A stretch of DNA of 64,000 nt from contig CM073326.1 of NCBI GenBank assembly GCA_037043015.1, positions 18,484,345-18,548,344 of the forward strand, written 5' to 3'. The DNA comes from Bryum argenteum. Taxonomy: Eukaryota > Streptophyta > Bryopsida > Bryales > Bryaceae. Positions 24,395-36,100 of the stretch are shown piece by piece. Numbering within the stretch: the stretch's first letter is position 1; the number at the start of each line of letters is the position of its first letter. The notes below the pieces were generated by a model, which saw only the letters and a list, made by a program, of their open reading frames with translations, had not been told where the DNA came from and ran no database searches. Both the position numbers and the translations under genes were made by a program.

Positions 24395-25530
24395 TGGTAT
24401 TAGAGCAAGCTGTGAGAGTTCATTAATCAACCATGTACTTTTAAAACATGCCTAAAGTCGAACAAATATCTAATGAAGATGTACCGTAGCTTACAGGCAG
24501 CTTCGTCCATAAATAATTAAAAGATGAGAAGCCGAATTTTTCGGGAAATTACACTTCAAGGCTGCCGAAACAAAGAGAAATTAAAATATTAGAATGTCGA
24601 AATCTTCATAAATCACGGCACATGGGCCGAAAATACTTAAAACAACAAATGAAATAGTCACAAAGGTCCACATACTCCACACGAGCTCCTTGCACGATCA
24701 AAAGTAACTACAGTACCAAAAATGGTACTCTAATTTGTCAATGGCCATGGTGCTCTCCACATGGTCTGTCAGCAGAAACGTTGCCCGCCAAGCCCTTCCC
24801 ACGAGGGTGACATGCACCACAAACGAGTAGATAAGGTGAACCGGTGTTGCCCCTGCCGTGTACAGCACTCCATTGAGTCCGTTTGCGGTTATGTGATCGC
24901 AGGCACTCCGTTTGCTCTCCGTTCGGTGCACTCTCTCTGCACGCAACTGCTGCTGATGTGATCGACACTTAACCGACTCTGCTTTTATGATGAGATAATT
25001 GAGTTCGGCTTGTGCAGTCAAGGCTGTGAGATTCACGTATGGCGATGGACCGACAGGACCAGCTCACTGGGGAGATTTGAATGTCAACTGGACCACCTGC
25101 AAAACATGACACCAACAATCACCGATCAGAATCATGGTGCAGGTTTACTGAAGCTTCTCTCCGAACGCTGGTCTAGCTTATAAGTGCACTCATGAGAGGG
25201 CCTCTCTATCTCTGCTCTATTTCCTACTTAGCTCTCACAATATCCAGATTGAGACGACGATGACGATCAGACTGAGTGTTGTTAGTACGTTTGTGCTTCC
25301 CCTCAACTGCAGTGCAATGTGCTTGCTTGTACCGATCAATTCTTGAAACAGTGATGGCTGGGCAAATTTGACTCATGAATTTATTCCTCCTGAACTCATT
25401 CCCCATGATTGATTTTGAATTGGTCTCTTGATTCATCATTTTGGTGAGCTAAAATCTGTTGGCAGGTAGATGTGGACAAAAGTGCGGGACTGTTGGTGAT
25501 CGACGGCGTGCGATACCGACCTCAGCTTTC

Positions 25531-25695
25531 TCACTGCCGCTCTTCCTGCAAGGTGAGTCCAGCGACCCCAACCTTATCACCTTCCATCTGCTCATTTTCA
25601 GTTCTGTTTTTCTTGGTGACTTCATCTCGTTTTTTCTTGGCGATTTCAGCTCTGGTTTTCTTGGCAGCTTCGGATCTTGCTTTCTTGCTTACTTC
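25531..25695 (-). pseudogene. Probable Lys-rich C-terminal exon of the pogo-like transposase
   Basis: The minus strand encodes QDAEVSKKARSEAAKKTRAE followed by IAKKKRDEVTKKNRTENEQM and a stop at 25531. An acceptor (GGGTGTGAG) fits in phase with the donor at 25857. The highly charged helix could be a nuclear-localisation or protein-contact tail. The exon joining is inference. Confidence 0.45.
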
Positions 25696-25856
25696 TGCAT
25701 CTTGCTCACACCCAGTATCTTCTCGTGAATGCAGGGTTCTGGAACCAAGGCTCAAGACAAGTCAAATCTTCTTTTCAGGTACAATATTGACTTGATCTCG
25801 TATTTACTCAATCTAGAACCAAAGCTTATGAAACTTCAGATCTAGAACTAACTCAC

Positions 25857-27680
25857 TTTGGATCTTGGCAGGGACAGATGGTACCTTTTGCGCGCAAGTT
25901 CTTTCAGAGAAGCAACCTTAGGCTTGTTCGTTGTTGCAACTTCTGCAGCTTGATGTAGACTCTCTTCCATGATGGCTTCAATGCAGATGTCCGTATCTAT
26001 TTCCTCGTTGCATTCTTTTGAGTCCGGTTCAACTTCAGATGCTTCATCCTTGAACAAAGAGTTTCTCATGTGTTCATCCATGGCGCTGGTTTGAAAAGCC
26101 TTGTCGAATGCTTTGTCTAATCCGCACATTTCCCATCCTCTTCTTACCATTTGCGGTTTGTTCACATACCCCCATGCTTGCAGGAGCCAGGAGCATAGAT
26201 ATGGCTTCAAAGTGGTCATTTTCGTGTCTAACTTGACATTTTTCAATTCTTTTTTGCCAATCTGCTTCTCTATGCATTCATTTGTGTGAATCACAAATCA
26301 AATTCTTTGCTCAAGTCGTGTCTTAAATGGTCTCTGTAAAATGACATCTGCTGGTTGGAACACGCTCGTGCAATTGGCTGGGACGAAAATGAGCAAGATC
26401 TGTGGATGTGTCATCTTCACCCATGATACAAAGGCTTTTGAAATGTGAACGCTCCAACAATCAAGCAGCCAGATCAGTTTTGAGCCAATCTCTAAACCCA
26501 TCTTCTTCACCTGCTGCTCCCTATAGGGTTGGAGAATGTATTCTACAAATTGCTTGCATGTTTCCATGTTGCTCCAATGGTTGTTTGAGCATGTTAAGTG
26601 CCATCCTTCATCTTCGCATTCTTGACGTCCACCATTCATAGGAGGAAGGCATCTTTGAGTTGTTCCTGTAAATATCAATTGGAAAGGTAAGAGGTTTCCT
26701 GCTGCTGTAGAGGAAACTGTGACTGTAATCTATCGTTTGTCTTCCATGCCATGAACTAGAACATGTTTTGAACCTTTCTCTGCCCAAGTTCTTGTTCCTC
26801 TTGTTGGTACAAGGTGGATCCCTGTTTGATCAGTATTGACCATCATCTCTGGAGGTATAGAATGTGCTTTCACCAAGTAGGCTGCCCTTTGAGCCATATG
26901 TAAACCTTTCAACTCCCAATCACTTGGAAGTTTTCGAGCAGCTCCTGTAGCCTTTCTTAAACTCCAGTTCAAGTTTGTTCTCAAAAAGTCTCTTGTCCAA
27001 TGCAAACCAACCCTAAATCCGCCTTTGTTGTTGGAATCAAGTAAGTCAGGGCATTTCATGCGAATTAAACCCCTAATTATACTTCGAGCAGATGAAGCAT
27101 ACAAAGGTTGTCCCGCATCTCGATGGCTTTTGAGTAAAATGATGATCTCCTCTTCCAATTCAGGATGATTGGCAAGGATATAAGTATGTTGTGAACCTCC
27201 TGTATAAGCGGCCGTCTCTTTAAAAATAGATTGTTTGACGCCTGCTTTCAACTCTCCTTTGCTAGTGAACCATTCTGCTAAAGACCCTGGCGATAACTTG
27301 TCATAGACACTCTTAGTTTCACCTGGACGTCTAAATTTGAGCTGCAAGTAACGCAATGCTCTCCTCAAATTCCTATGCTTGCTTACAGTTGCAAAGATGG
27401 GATCCCATAGGGAGGGAATGAAGCAGTTCATGTATGGTCCTCTGCTCCTTGATGGCTTTGAAGATGATTTGACAACTGCCTCTACTTTTGTTGGAAGTAG
27501 AACAACCTCCATCTCCTTCTTGGGCCTCCCTACCGGTCGCTTTTCAACTTCAGGCTTCTTCACGGCATTCTCCAACTCCATCTTCGAATGAAGAGCAGCA
27601 AACTCACGCTCCACACTAACCTCCATTTCTTCTTTACTCACTAATGTAAACAAACTACTTAAGAGCTTCTGCTTCGCCAT
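25857..27680 (-). pseudogene. Pogo-like DDE transposase, one frame with two stops
   Basis: From the ATG at 27680 one frame runs 608 codons to a likely donor at 25857 (AAA then GTGAGT). An AT-hook-like KRPVGRPKKE lies near residue 50. A DNA-binding region follows (residues 80-250). The catalytic core has NTDQTGIHL, LLDCWSVHIS and FVPANCTSVFQPADV, giving D-D-D with 37 residues between the second and third. Two in-frame stops interrupt it: a TAG after MEDKR (about 26728, expected CAG) and a TGA after LEQRI (about 26297, expected CGA). Both are C-to-T changes, as cytosine methylation would cause. A Lys-rich C-terminal exon probably follows. The rest looks sound. Confidence 0.85.
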
Positions 27681-28380
27681 AGCCTATCACTTTCTGCAAA
27701 CACTACCCTAAACCAAAACCAAACTTGTCAATAAGACTCACGCACCTAATGAAATTAGAGCAGTTAAGTGAACAGTAAGGAAAGTTAAATGAAAGAGCCG
27801 CCATCGGTCTTTAATGCATATTGTACTGTATAAAGCCGCCATGAAAACGAACAGTATTTTGGATGAAAGTCGAACTTATGAGAAATTATTTTTTTAAAAA
27901 ATCGATTTTAAAAAAATTCTCTTTGGAGCTGCCGGACATCATTTTTCCAAAATAATTAAATATTCGACGGTGTAGGTGCGAAGCTGCCTGTAAGCTACGG
28001 TATTCAACTTGTGGGAGATAAAAGAAGAGCAAAGTGAAATCAAAAATCAACCTTGCATTACAAAAAGGTTACTTGAACTCTCCAAATAATCTACATTCTT
28101 CCAAATATCAATCAAAGAATCAAATGGACTAAATATCACTAGATATTATATCTTCATCAAAAACTAATACCATGGCTTTGTTCTTTATGAATTTGACATA
28201 TTGATATTATATAATTCAATCTCTGACAACAAATAACTATTCATCATGGAGTATTAAACTCGAGTTATTACTTATTCGTTATGAATAATGGGGCGTTATC
28301 CCATTGCTGCTGGTGATGTACCAGCCTTGCAGCCTTGAAGTAGCATGATTCTAAAACACATTGGAAATTCTGCTTTATTG

Positions 28381-28395
28381 TAAAGAAAAGGAACT
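28381..28395. repeat. Target-site duplication of the LINE, left copy
   Basis: TAAAGAAAAGGAACT here is identical to 40618-40632. The two copies bound the giant LINE. Confidence 0.85.
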
Positions 28396-29321
28396 TCGGC
28401 GATTGAAGGGGAGAGAGAGCGATGACTGAGTGAGCGACTGCGGTGAAGTGGGGGTGAACGTTGACAGGCTTCGAAGTTGGCGTGGTGTAGCTGGGGCGCC
28501 GCGAACTCACACATTGCTGAGCTTGCTCAAGCAGTAAGAGATCGCTGCAGGAGATTGTGCACGAAGGAAGAGGAGGTGTAAGCTACTGAACCCCGGAATT
28601 TGTGGATCTCAGATCCAACGCTCTGAAGTTGGACTGCGGTGGCCGGCAACCTGTTCGAGCTGGGCGGCCCGCAGCAGAATCGCATTCCGTAGGCAGTACT
28701 GCACAGCCTCGACCTTCGCTTGCTCAAGAAACCTGCACTTCGTACCTCACCAACAACTCACCCTCACCACCTGCACTACAAGCATTTCAATTACCGAGCA
28801 TTACGAGGTGGCTCTTCCACCACCGGATCACCCACGCACTGCCCGAGACAATAGAAGAGGAGTCCGATTTAGAAGTGAAGACAATCAAGTGCTCACCAAA
28901 CTTGTCAAGCACCAAAGTTGCTGCACCAATTCATCACAGCTACCTTTCGCCCCAGAACGCTTCACCAGAATCTCAAGTACGGTCGGTAAGGCAACATCAA
29001 AAGAAACCGAATCTCACACACGAGGTACGACACTCACTTCATCCATGTACCGCTTTAAATTTTCTTTCAAAATTTCAGTCATACCAATCCCTTAGCAGTG
29101 CCCACACCCCGTGTAATGCCCAAGAGACATATGCTCTTGGGAGGGGCATGGTAAACACTTGCAAACGCACTTTGAAATTCCAAATTCAAAAGCTACAAAC
29201 TCTTCATATCTACTTCATAAACCACATCTATCTACATACCCCACCAACAAATCAAAGAATTAGTACTCTGCATACTAACAAACACTTTCCACTACCTTAT
29301 ATGCAAAACAGATATTCCAGG
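28396..29321 (+). other. LINE 5' region
   Basis: This is the normal-composition 5' end, starting TCGGCGATTGAAGGGGAGAG. The frame of ORF1 is already open from 28590 (240 codons before the preferred ATG), so either translation starts upstream at a non-ATG or the 5' leader happens to be open. In-frame ATGs are at 29148, 29301 and 29322. Confidence 0.6.
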
Positions 29322-31037
29322 ATGGCTAGCCCGCCTCGCAACTTTGCCACTCCTTCTCACGTCAAAATGGAAGAAGCCTCGCAAAGCAACAAGCGCAACA
29401 CCCCGGAGCAACCTTCAAACAACCTGAAGAAATCAAAAAACAGATATGAAGCAATTTCACTCTACAGGGATCCTTTGCTCATGGAGCTTTGGTACGGGTT
29501 TCCAACCATGGAGACCCTTGCCTATGAAGCAAGCCTGCCGCCAATCATCTCAAAAAAAACTGTGGAAGAATTGATTAACCTAGGCTACATCACCAGCGAA
29601 GCAGAAGAGCTCCTCTCAGCCCGAATGTCATTTCCCCGCATTGCACAGAAGCTTTGGCCGACAGCTCGTCCTGACAAAATTGAAGGCCAACATGTCAATG
29701 TCACACAACTCCCATTTGACATTGAGGTACATCCGGACACTCACCTCTCTTTAGATTACCATGTATTGCTTCATTTCGAGAAACCAGAAACCCCTTTCAG
29801 CCAGGATGTTATTATGCAAAAAACACTTTTGCGATTGCAAACAATGAAGATTTCTCTTGGCAATCAAATTGGGGAACCAGTAGCAGTCTTATGCCATGGG
29901 CCCAAATCCGCCAGGGTTTGGTCAGGGATGACCAAACTTCATCTCAAGCACCCGGAGCAAGATGGCGTAGCCCTATTGCAGGGTACCAGAGTTTTCGCCA
30001 TCCCACTTGACAACGGTTCACTCACCATCGCCAAAGTTGCTAAATCTTACGACTCTCTGGCCCCTAGCAGCCTACTCTCGATCAAGATCGCAAGTGAAAC
30101 AATCCGTGACCTGGGAGCGCCTCAACTTCTTAAGGCGGTCATGGAGGACAGCTTTCGCCGCAGACTTGAGTACGAGCTAACGCAGGCACAGAAAAAGACA
30201 GGGGAAGCATTTGGCTGGCTCGTAACGACCTCTCCTGAGCAGTTAACCAAATTCAATTCAGGACGCATTGGAGTTTTCGGTGAGCTAATTCGCCCCAGTG
30301 CCATCAACAAGGACCACTTAACCAGGGAGGAGGTAGTCAAGAGAAATTGTCTCGTTTTGATTATCAAGGGACTTAACTTAAACAAGACTGTGGAGCACAT
30401 CACCGAGTCTTTGAAGAAACTCCTAGGAGAAAACAACGTGACATCCGTCTTCTACCCAAACGCCAAACCCCCTCTCCACAGTGGCATCGTAAACTTGGAG
30501 TGCCTCAACGCCACTGTTTACAAGCAACACGTTAAGAAATCAGCCCGAATTTGTGGAAAATGGGTTGAGTTTCAGCCTCACCCCAACAGTCTCGACGGTA
30601 GCGCAAGACCAGATGAAGAAACCCTCAAGAAGCTTGGATTCCTGGACGTGAACAACGCAGTCGCAAACACAATTGCAGCACTTCAAAACGCTCCCGGTCC
30701 AAGTAAGCCATCCCTCACCATATCAGACATCACCACGCTAGTTGAAGAAGTGATCTCAAAGGAGAACAACAAGCTACGCCAGGAGTTTAAGGAAGACCTC
30801 ACTGTAATCAAAAATGAGATTTGCTCTGAAGCGCAGATCTACGCAGACAAAATCGACTTGGAGTTACGAGGGGCACTAGCGAACCTTGAACAAGTCTTGA
30901 TGCAGAGCGTACAAGTTGTCCGCACACTCACTCGCCCGCAAGAAACAACTTCGACAAACAATGGCGCACTGACAAACCACACCTCTTCGCACAACAACAA
31001 TGCTACACTACCGTTGCAGCCAAACAAGCATCGTTAA
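29322..31037 (+). CDS. LINE ORF1 protein
   Basis: From the ATG at 29322 (MASPPRNFATPSHVKMEEAS) the frame gives 571 residues with no break. The N-terminus is basic and Ser/Asn-rich. The middle contains two regions that could be RNA-binding folds; one is CLVLIIKGLNLNKTVEHITE with VTSVFYPNAK and GIVNLECLNA, which looks like an RRM. The C-terminal 110 residues form a predicted coiled coil (LVEEVISKENNKLRQEFKED onward) with a polar Asn/Thr tail. ORF1 proteins of LINEs bind element RNA and trimerise. No zinc knuckle is seen. The intact frame contrasts with the broken ORF2. The start could also be 29148 or 29301. Confidence 0.75.
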   Translation: MASPPRNFATPSHVKMEEASQSNKRNTPEQPSNNLKKSKNRYEAISLYRDPLLMELWYGFPTMETLAYEASLPPIISKKTVEELINLGYITSEAEELLSARMSFPRIAQKLWPTARPDKIEGQHVNVTQLPFDIEVHPDTHLSLDYHVLLHFEKPETPFSQDVIMQKTLLRLQTMKISLGNQIGEPVAVLCHGPKSARVWSGMTKLHLKHPEQDGVALLQGTRVFAIPLDNGSLTIAKVAKSYDSLAPSSLLSIKIASETIRDLGAPQLLKAVMEDSFRRRLEYELTQAQKKTGEAFGWLVTTSPEQLTKFNSGRIGVFGELIRPSAINKDHLTREEVVKRNCLVLIIKGLNLNKTVEHITESLKKLLGENNVTSVFYPNAKPPLHSGIVNLECLNATVYKQHVKKSARICGKWVEFQPHPNSLDGSARPDEETLKKLGFLDVNNAVANTIAALQNAPGPSKPSLTISDITTLVEEVISKENNKLRQEFKEDLTVIKNEICSEAQIYADKIDLELRGALANLEQVLMQSVQVVRTLTRPQETTSTNNGALTNHTSSHNNNATLPLQPNKHR

Positions 31038-32776
31038 ACAACTCCATCGGTGATAAGCAAGGAGCACGATTGGTACAAGAAAAGCAACTTAATTGCCACT
31101 CTGACTTGCCTCAAGGCCGACAACGAAGCGCCGAAGAAGCACATACGAACAGGAACGCTGCGCCGAACGCTGCGCCGGACGAAGACTGCAGGTCGCCATG
31201 GCTACATGCAATAAGCACGTACTGCGTGCTCCTTACAAACCCTATGCAAAAAACACATACTGCGTGCACGTATTCTACTGGCTCCTATGGTCGCTCATTA
31301 CCTACCTATCTACACAGACTAGTATGTTCTATTGATATTGATCTCTACTATTTGCTATGTAACCCCATGTGTCAAATCTTTACAAAACACAAAAAAATAA
31401 TAAAAAACACTATTTTCCGCCTTTGTTCTAAAAAACTTGTATTTCGTGAAAACAAGAAAACACCAAACCCATATTGGGTTAGAAATTATAGAGTGTATGT
31501 TCGACCTACCCTTGATAACATGCCTAGAAACACACACACTACTACACGCAATGGACACAAAAATTCATATCCCTCTAAAAAAGAATTCCACAAATCAACA
31601 GAAAACAATAGCATTCTACGCGATTCAAACAAAAGACATAAAACTCTCATGATAGCAAATCTCAAACACATAACCTTTCACACACCACACAAAACTCCTC
31701 ACCTAAAAACCAAAATGTCAACCAAACCAACCAACCAAAATAGATTCATTAACAAAATTCTCACCCCTCACTCATTAAAACAAGCTTGGCCTCCCGGCCT
31801 CGCCCAAAAGAAAAATACCAAAACCAAAGAAATTACAGCGCATGCTTCAAAAGAAATAAAACAACTACATACAAAAACCCAAAGTCAACAAAATATAAAA
31901 CTTACTTCAACACCACCATACACACATCAAATAAATAATTGTCACAACAAAACACTACATAGTACTAAACAAAACGAATGTCAAAACAATAAAATAAAAA
32001 TACCAACTAATTCCTCGAATGGCATAAATATAGTGTCCGTTCGACCTTGCAAACTTCGGCTACTTGGGGCAAAGAAAAAACATATGTTCATGCTAACATA
32101 TGCACATAACGTAGACACAAAAGAAATATTTATCCACATTTGTCACCCAAAGACAAGACATATGTTTATACTAACATGTGCGCAAACCATTGACACAAAA
32201 GAAATACATATTCGCATTTCACATCCAAAGACTAGACATATGCTTAAATTAACGTTACCTACTTGCATTTCACATCCAAAGACTAGACATATGCGTAAAT
32301 TAACATTACCTATTCGCATTTCACATCCAAAGACTAAACATATGCTTAAATTAACATTACTTATTCGCATTCCATACGTAAAGGCAAGACATATGCTTAA
32401 ACTAACATGTGCACATACCATCAACAAAACACACATAGCCACTTACACCAACACCATATACCAACTCAAACCAACTAAATTTATAATGCACACCCAAGTT
32501 TACAAACAAATAACCAACGAACGAGGCTACATATCACAAAAGCCACAGAACCACAATTATGCACTCAGAAAACAAACATTCCTTATCTATAGACAAAATA
32601 GTGCTCAACCTCCCGACCCCGCCTATACGATGTTATATCAAAATGAAGCCTACATAAAACAAAGTTATACTATAAACAAACAAATCATTCCAAAAACTGC
32701 CAACATCAAAACCTACATATCAAAAAACACCAACATGCTCAACCTCCAAACAACCAAAATCAAGACCGACCTCTAG
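31038..32776 (+). CDS. Third LINE ORF, unknown function, with internal repeats
   Basis: One plus-strand frame stays open from within the end of ORF1 (a different frame) to a TAG at 32774-32776, over 570 codons. The DNA is A-rich, so TAA should be frequent. The same frame hits several TAAs in the 280 bases after 32776, and the other two frames close often. That makes a chance open frame unlikely. The protein is rich in His, Thr, Lys, Asn and Ile. At 32081-32389 it holds in-frame repeats of 26, 26, 17, 17 and 17 codons (RHMLKLTLPIRISHPKT type), all multiples of three. No known domain is recognised. No ATG is near the beginning, so it may be reached by frameshift from ORF1 or begin at a later Met. 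Confidence 0.5.
32081..32445 (+). repeat. In-frame tandem repeats of the third LINE ORF
   Basis: Units each begin CATATG: two of 78 bp, three of 51 bp and a partial sixth. The 51-bp units lack the TGTGCGCAAACC..GACACA middle of the 78-bp ones. Confidence 0.85.
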
Positions 32777-33130
32777 ACCACGCTAAGGGAAGAGAAACCC
32801 ACTTTCAAATACAAGACTGGCCTCTAAGCCTCCACATTAAAAAAATCATAATAATAAATCTTCACCAAACACAAACCCATAACACAATTCAAGCTCGGCC
32901 TCCCGGCCTCGCCATACAACAAATAAACTCCCACCAAACTCATACCCACAAACCAAATCAAGATAACATTAAAAAATTTAATAATAAAAATAACAATAAT
33001 AATAAATCAATAAATCTACAAACCAACACACGCAACACTAAATCCCTCTTAACGCAAAAAAATACCACACAACTCCCACATTTCCGATACATGCCAATAC
33101 ACATATGACAACACATATCACTTAACCAAA

Positions 33131-33160
33131 TGTGGCGATATCGAAACCAACCCCGGACCC
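33131..33160 (+). other. 2A-like ribosome-skipping motif at the start of LINE ORF2
   Basis: The ORF2 frame reads CGDIETNPGP immediately before the first ATG (MPDIL). It matches the 2A consensus D-x-E-x-NPGP exactly and has the frequent preceding Gly. The frame is open from a TAA at 33050-33052 onward but has no ATG upstream of the motif. In 2A peptides the last Gly-Pro bond is not formed, which separates two proteins. Related motifs are known in some non-LTR elements such as trypanosome L1Tc. Confidence 0.75.
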
Positions 33161-36100
33161 ATGCCAGACATTCTCAAAACACACCCATCTACCCATAAAC
33201 GTAGAAGCAAAATATACTTCATTCCATGCACAATCAAACTACACCTAGAATATCAACACTTAGCAACAAATTTTTCACCATACTTAAACTTCACACACCC
33301 AAAACACCAAGAAGTAAACTTAACTCACCCACATCTTACCAAATATATCTATGAGAACTCCCATCACCCATCTTCACGTATTTTATACGCTCTTATCACA
33401 ACCATACACCCATCACCCGAAACATGCAACCGCATTCTAGAACAATCCCCATACCCAAACTGGACCTCTATACTACTCGATAAAATGACCACACTTCAAA
33501 ACCCGCCGGAAATACATATCACTAAACCACACCCATACATACAATTCAAAAACACAAATCCTGACCTATTAAACCCCCCCAATACTATACACAAAAAATT
33601 ATACAAATTCATCCAACAAAATGATCTACCACCCAATCAACATAATTTAAAAAACGCATTTCCATTTTTACCTGATAACCTCCTTACAGAAGCCCTCAAA
33701 TTCAACGAATCCCTTCCCGAATACACCCATCCTCCCCCAAGACCAAATACTCCTCCCCGGCAAAGCACAATTCCAATCACCACAAACCATAAAACACACA
33801 TAGTCACTTGGAATGCCTCATCGCTCAATACCGCACTGCCAAATCTCCATGAACTAATCACTAACACATCAACAAGCCCAACAATTATTGCAATACAAGA
33901 AACTAAGCTAACTGCTACAAAATCTACCAAATACCTTCAGAATTTATTTCCAAATCACAAATTGATTTTCAACAACACACATGCCTTAACACGATGTATG
34001 CAGCAACGTATGGCCTACAAACCAGCGAGAGGCGGACTCCTCATGCTCATAAACAACAAATACACATACCCAGGAAACATCACTAAAATCCCAACCCCTG
34101 CCGAAATATCACCGTACTTGCAAATTATAAAAATCAAGAACGAACCTCTACAACCATGGTTAATTATACATTTGTACATGCCATCACACCCAGAAGACAC
34201 CCCATATCTAGAAACAATTCAACAACAAATAACGCAACAAATGTCGGCACATCCTAATCACATACAAATAATGTGTGGGGACTTTAATAGAGACATAGCT
34301 CTTATAGGGCGCCAACACGAATCAAACACATCCCCACCTCAAATAGAAGATTTTGACTGGCGCACGTTCACAAACTCCCTCCAATTAACGTATGTACCAA
34401 CAAACACCCTATATACAAGGCAAGGTGGCCAAAATTACAACGAAACAAGCCTAATAGACGGCTTCTACATTAAAACTGCCGACAACAGTCTATACACATC
34501 CTCAACCATCCTCGAACACAACTTAAACTCTGATCACTTTCCTGTTACACTACAAATACCCCCAAACATGCTACTCGCAAGACCTCCGCAAAAAACAACG
34601 ACTAAACAATTAAGAATATTAAACCCTATTCCACAAGAAAATCTTGACAACTTCAAGACGTTATTCTATGAAGTAAACTCAAGCAAAATCAATGACCTTA
34701 ACCTACTCCTCTCAAATGACCAATTGACAGATACACAATGGTTAATTGCATGCGAAAAACTAGACCAACTAATACAAGAAATATCCAAGCTAATCAAAGA
34801 AACTTGCAGCGCACCACCCTTGCCCTCGTTAACGCCTCGTACATCAGACCAAGGTGGATTTCTACCTAAAAAACTCCAAAAACAATGGAAAAAATGCCTC
34901 GCTACATACCACTTAATACGCAAAGCGATTTACATTACAAAACATACCCCCAACTGGCAGAATCATCCCATAATTGAAGAATTGAGCAAACACACACATA
35001 CTAGCATTCCACCACCCCCACCACAAACCAATAACCCTCAAGAATGGATCCAAATGCTTGCTGAAGTAGCAAAAATAGCAAACAAAGACGCACGTAAAAT
35101 CACTACGCGATTCACTCAAACATGCATTAGAAAGGCCATCACAAAATATAGGCAATTATACGAAAGAAGTCCAAAGAAGATAAACAAAAAGTCTTTAAAA
35201 ACCAAGAAACTCCACCACTCGATTGTATCACCGATAGATACAACAACTTACTAACCAACCCGGAAGACATTGCACACGAAATACACGTACAACAATCACT
35301 TAGTAATAGACCCACAGTTCCCACATGCTACCACCAACCTCAGCACGCAAAAGAATGTACATGTGGCGTTAAACAATACCCATGGCACGATCTAGATGGC
35401 TTTGTAATAGACAAAAGAGGAAACCCACAAAAACTTTTACATGAGTACTATAACGACGAAATATATGCCCTATGTCTTAAAAACCTCTCCAACAACAAAG
35501 CACCCGGTCCAGACAAAATCCCAAACTCCACTTTAAAAAACATGCCTGATAACTTTCACAAATTACTATCAAGGTTCTTTACCCACTGCTATAAACAACG
35601 TCAAATACCAGCATCCTGGAAACTAAGCTTAACCATTTTATTATACAAAAAAGGTGACCCCACGCTTCTACCTAACCACAGACCTATAGTGTTGGCCAAT
35701 ACTACTTATAAACTTTTTACAAGCACTCTCACACTCATAATCTCTACATACGGCGAAAAATATCAAATTTTACATGACAGCCAAGAAGGCTTTAGAGCAG
35801 AAAGAAGCACCGCTAGACAAATACAACTTATCAGTGCAGCCTTAGAGGACGCCAAACTCACAAATCAGGACATTTATATATTATACATAGATTTTAAAAA
35901 CGCATTCGGCTCTCTAGACCACGCCTGATTACTCTCGGTAATGAAAGACCTAGGATACCCAATTGATGCAATAGCACTAATCGGAAACATATACTCAAAC
36001 TCATCCACAATATTTACAGGAGAGCATTTTGGCGCAACAAAACCAATTCCAATCCAAAGAGGAACGATCCAAGGCGACACACTAAGCCCCTACTTATTCA

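Larger units (their letters stand above)
24484..28000 (-). mobile_element. Pogo-like (DDE_1) DNA transposon, 3.5 kb
   Basis: Two perfect 22-bp terminal inverted repeats, each starting CCGTAGCTTACAGGCAGCTT, lie at 24484-24505 and 27979-28000. Both are flanked by TA (24482-24483 and 28001-28002). The transposase runs on the minus strand. Perfect TIRs and a nearly open gene make this a fairly recent arrival compared with the Copia element it sits in. The stretch 24506-25530 inside the element has no identified gene; a minus-strand open frame at 24698-25036 has no recognisable domain. Confidence 0.9.

Noticed and set aside
25459-25553. Plus-strand exon-like stretch (MDKSAGLLVIDGVRYRPQLS) flanked by acceptor- and donor-like sites
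   Set aside because: It lies downstream of the pogo transposase on the other strand, has no partner exons and no recognisable domain.
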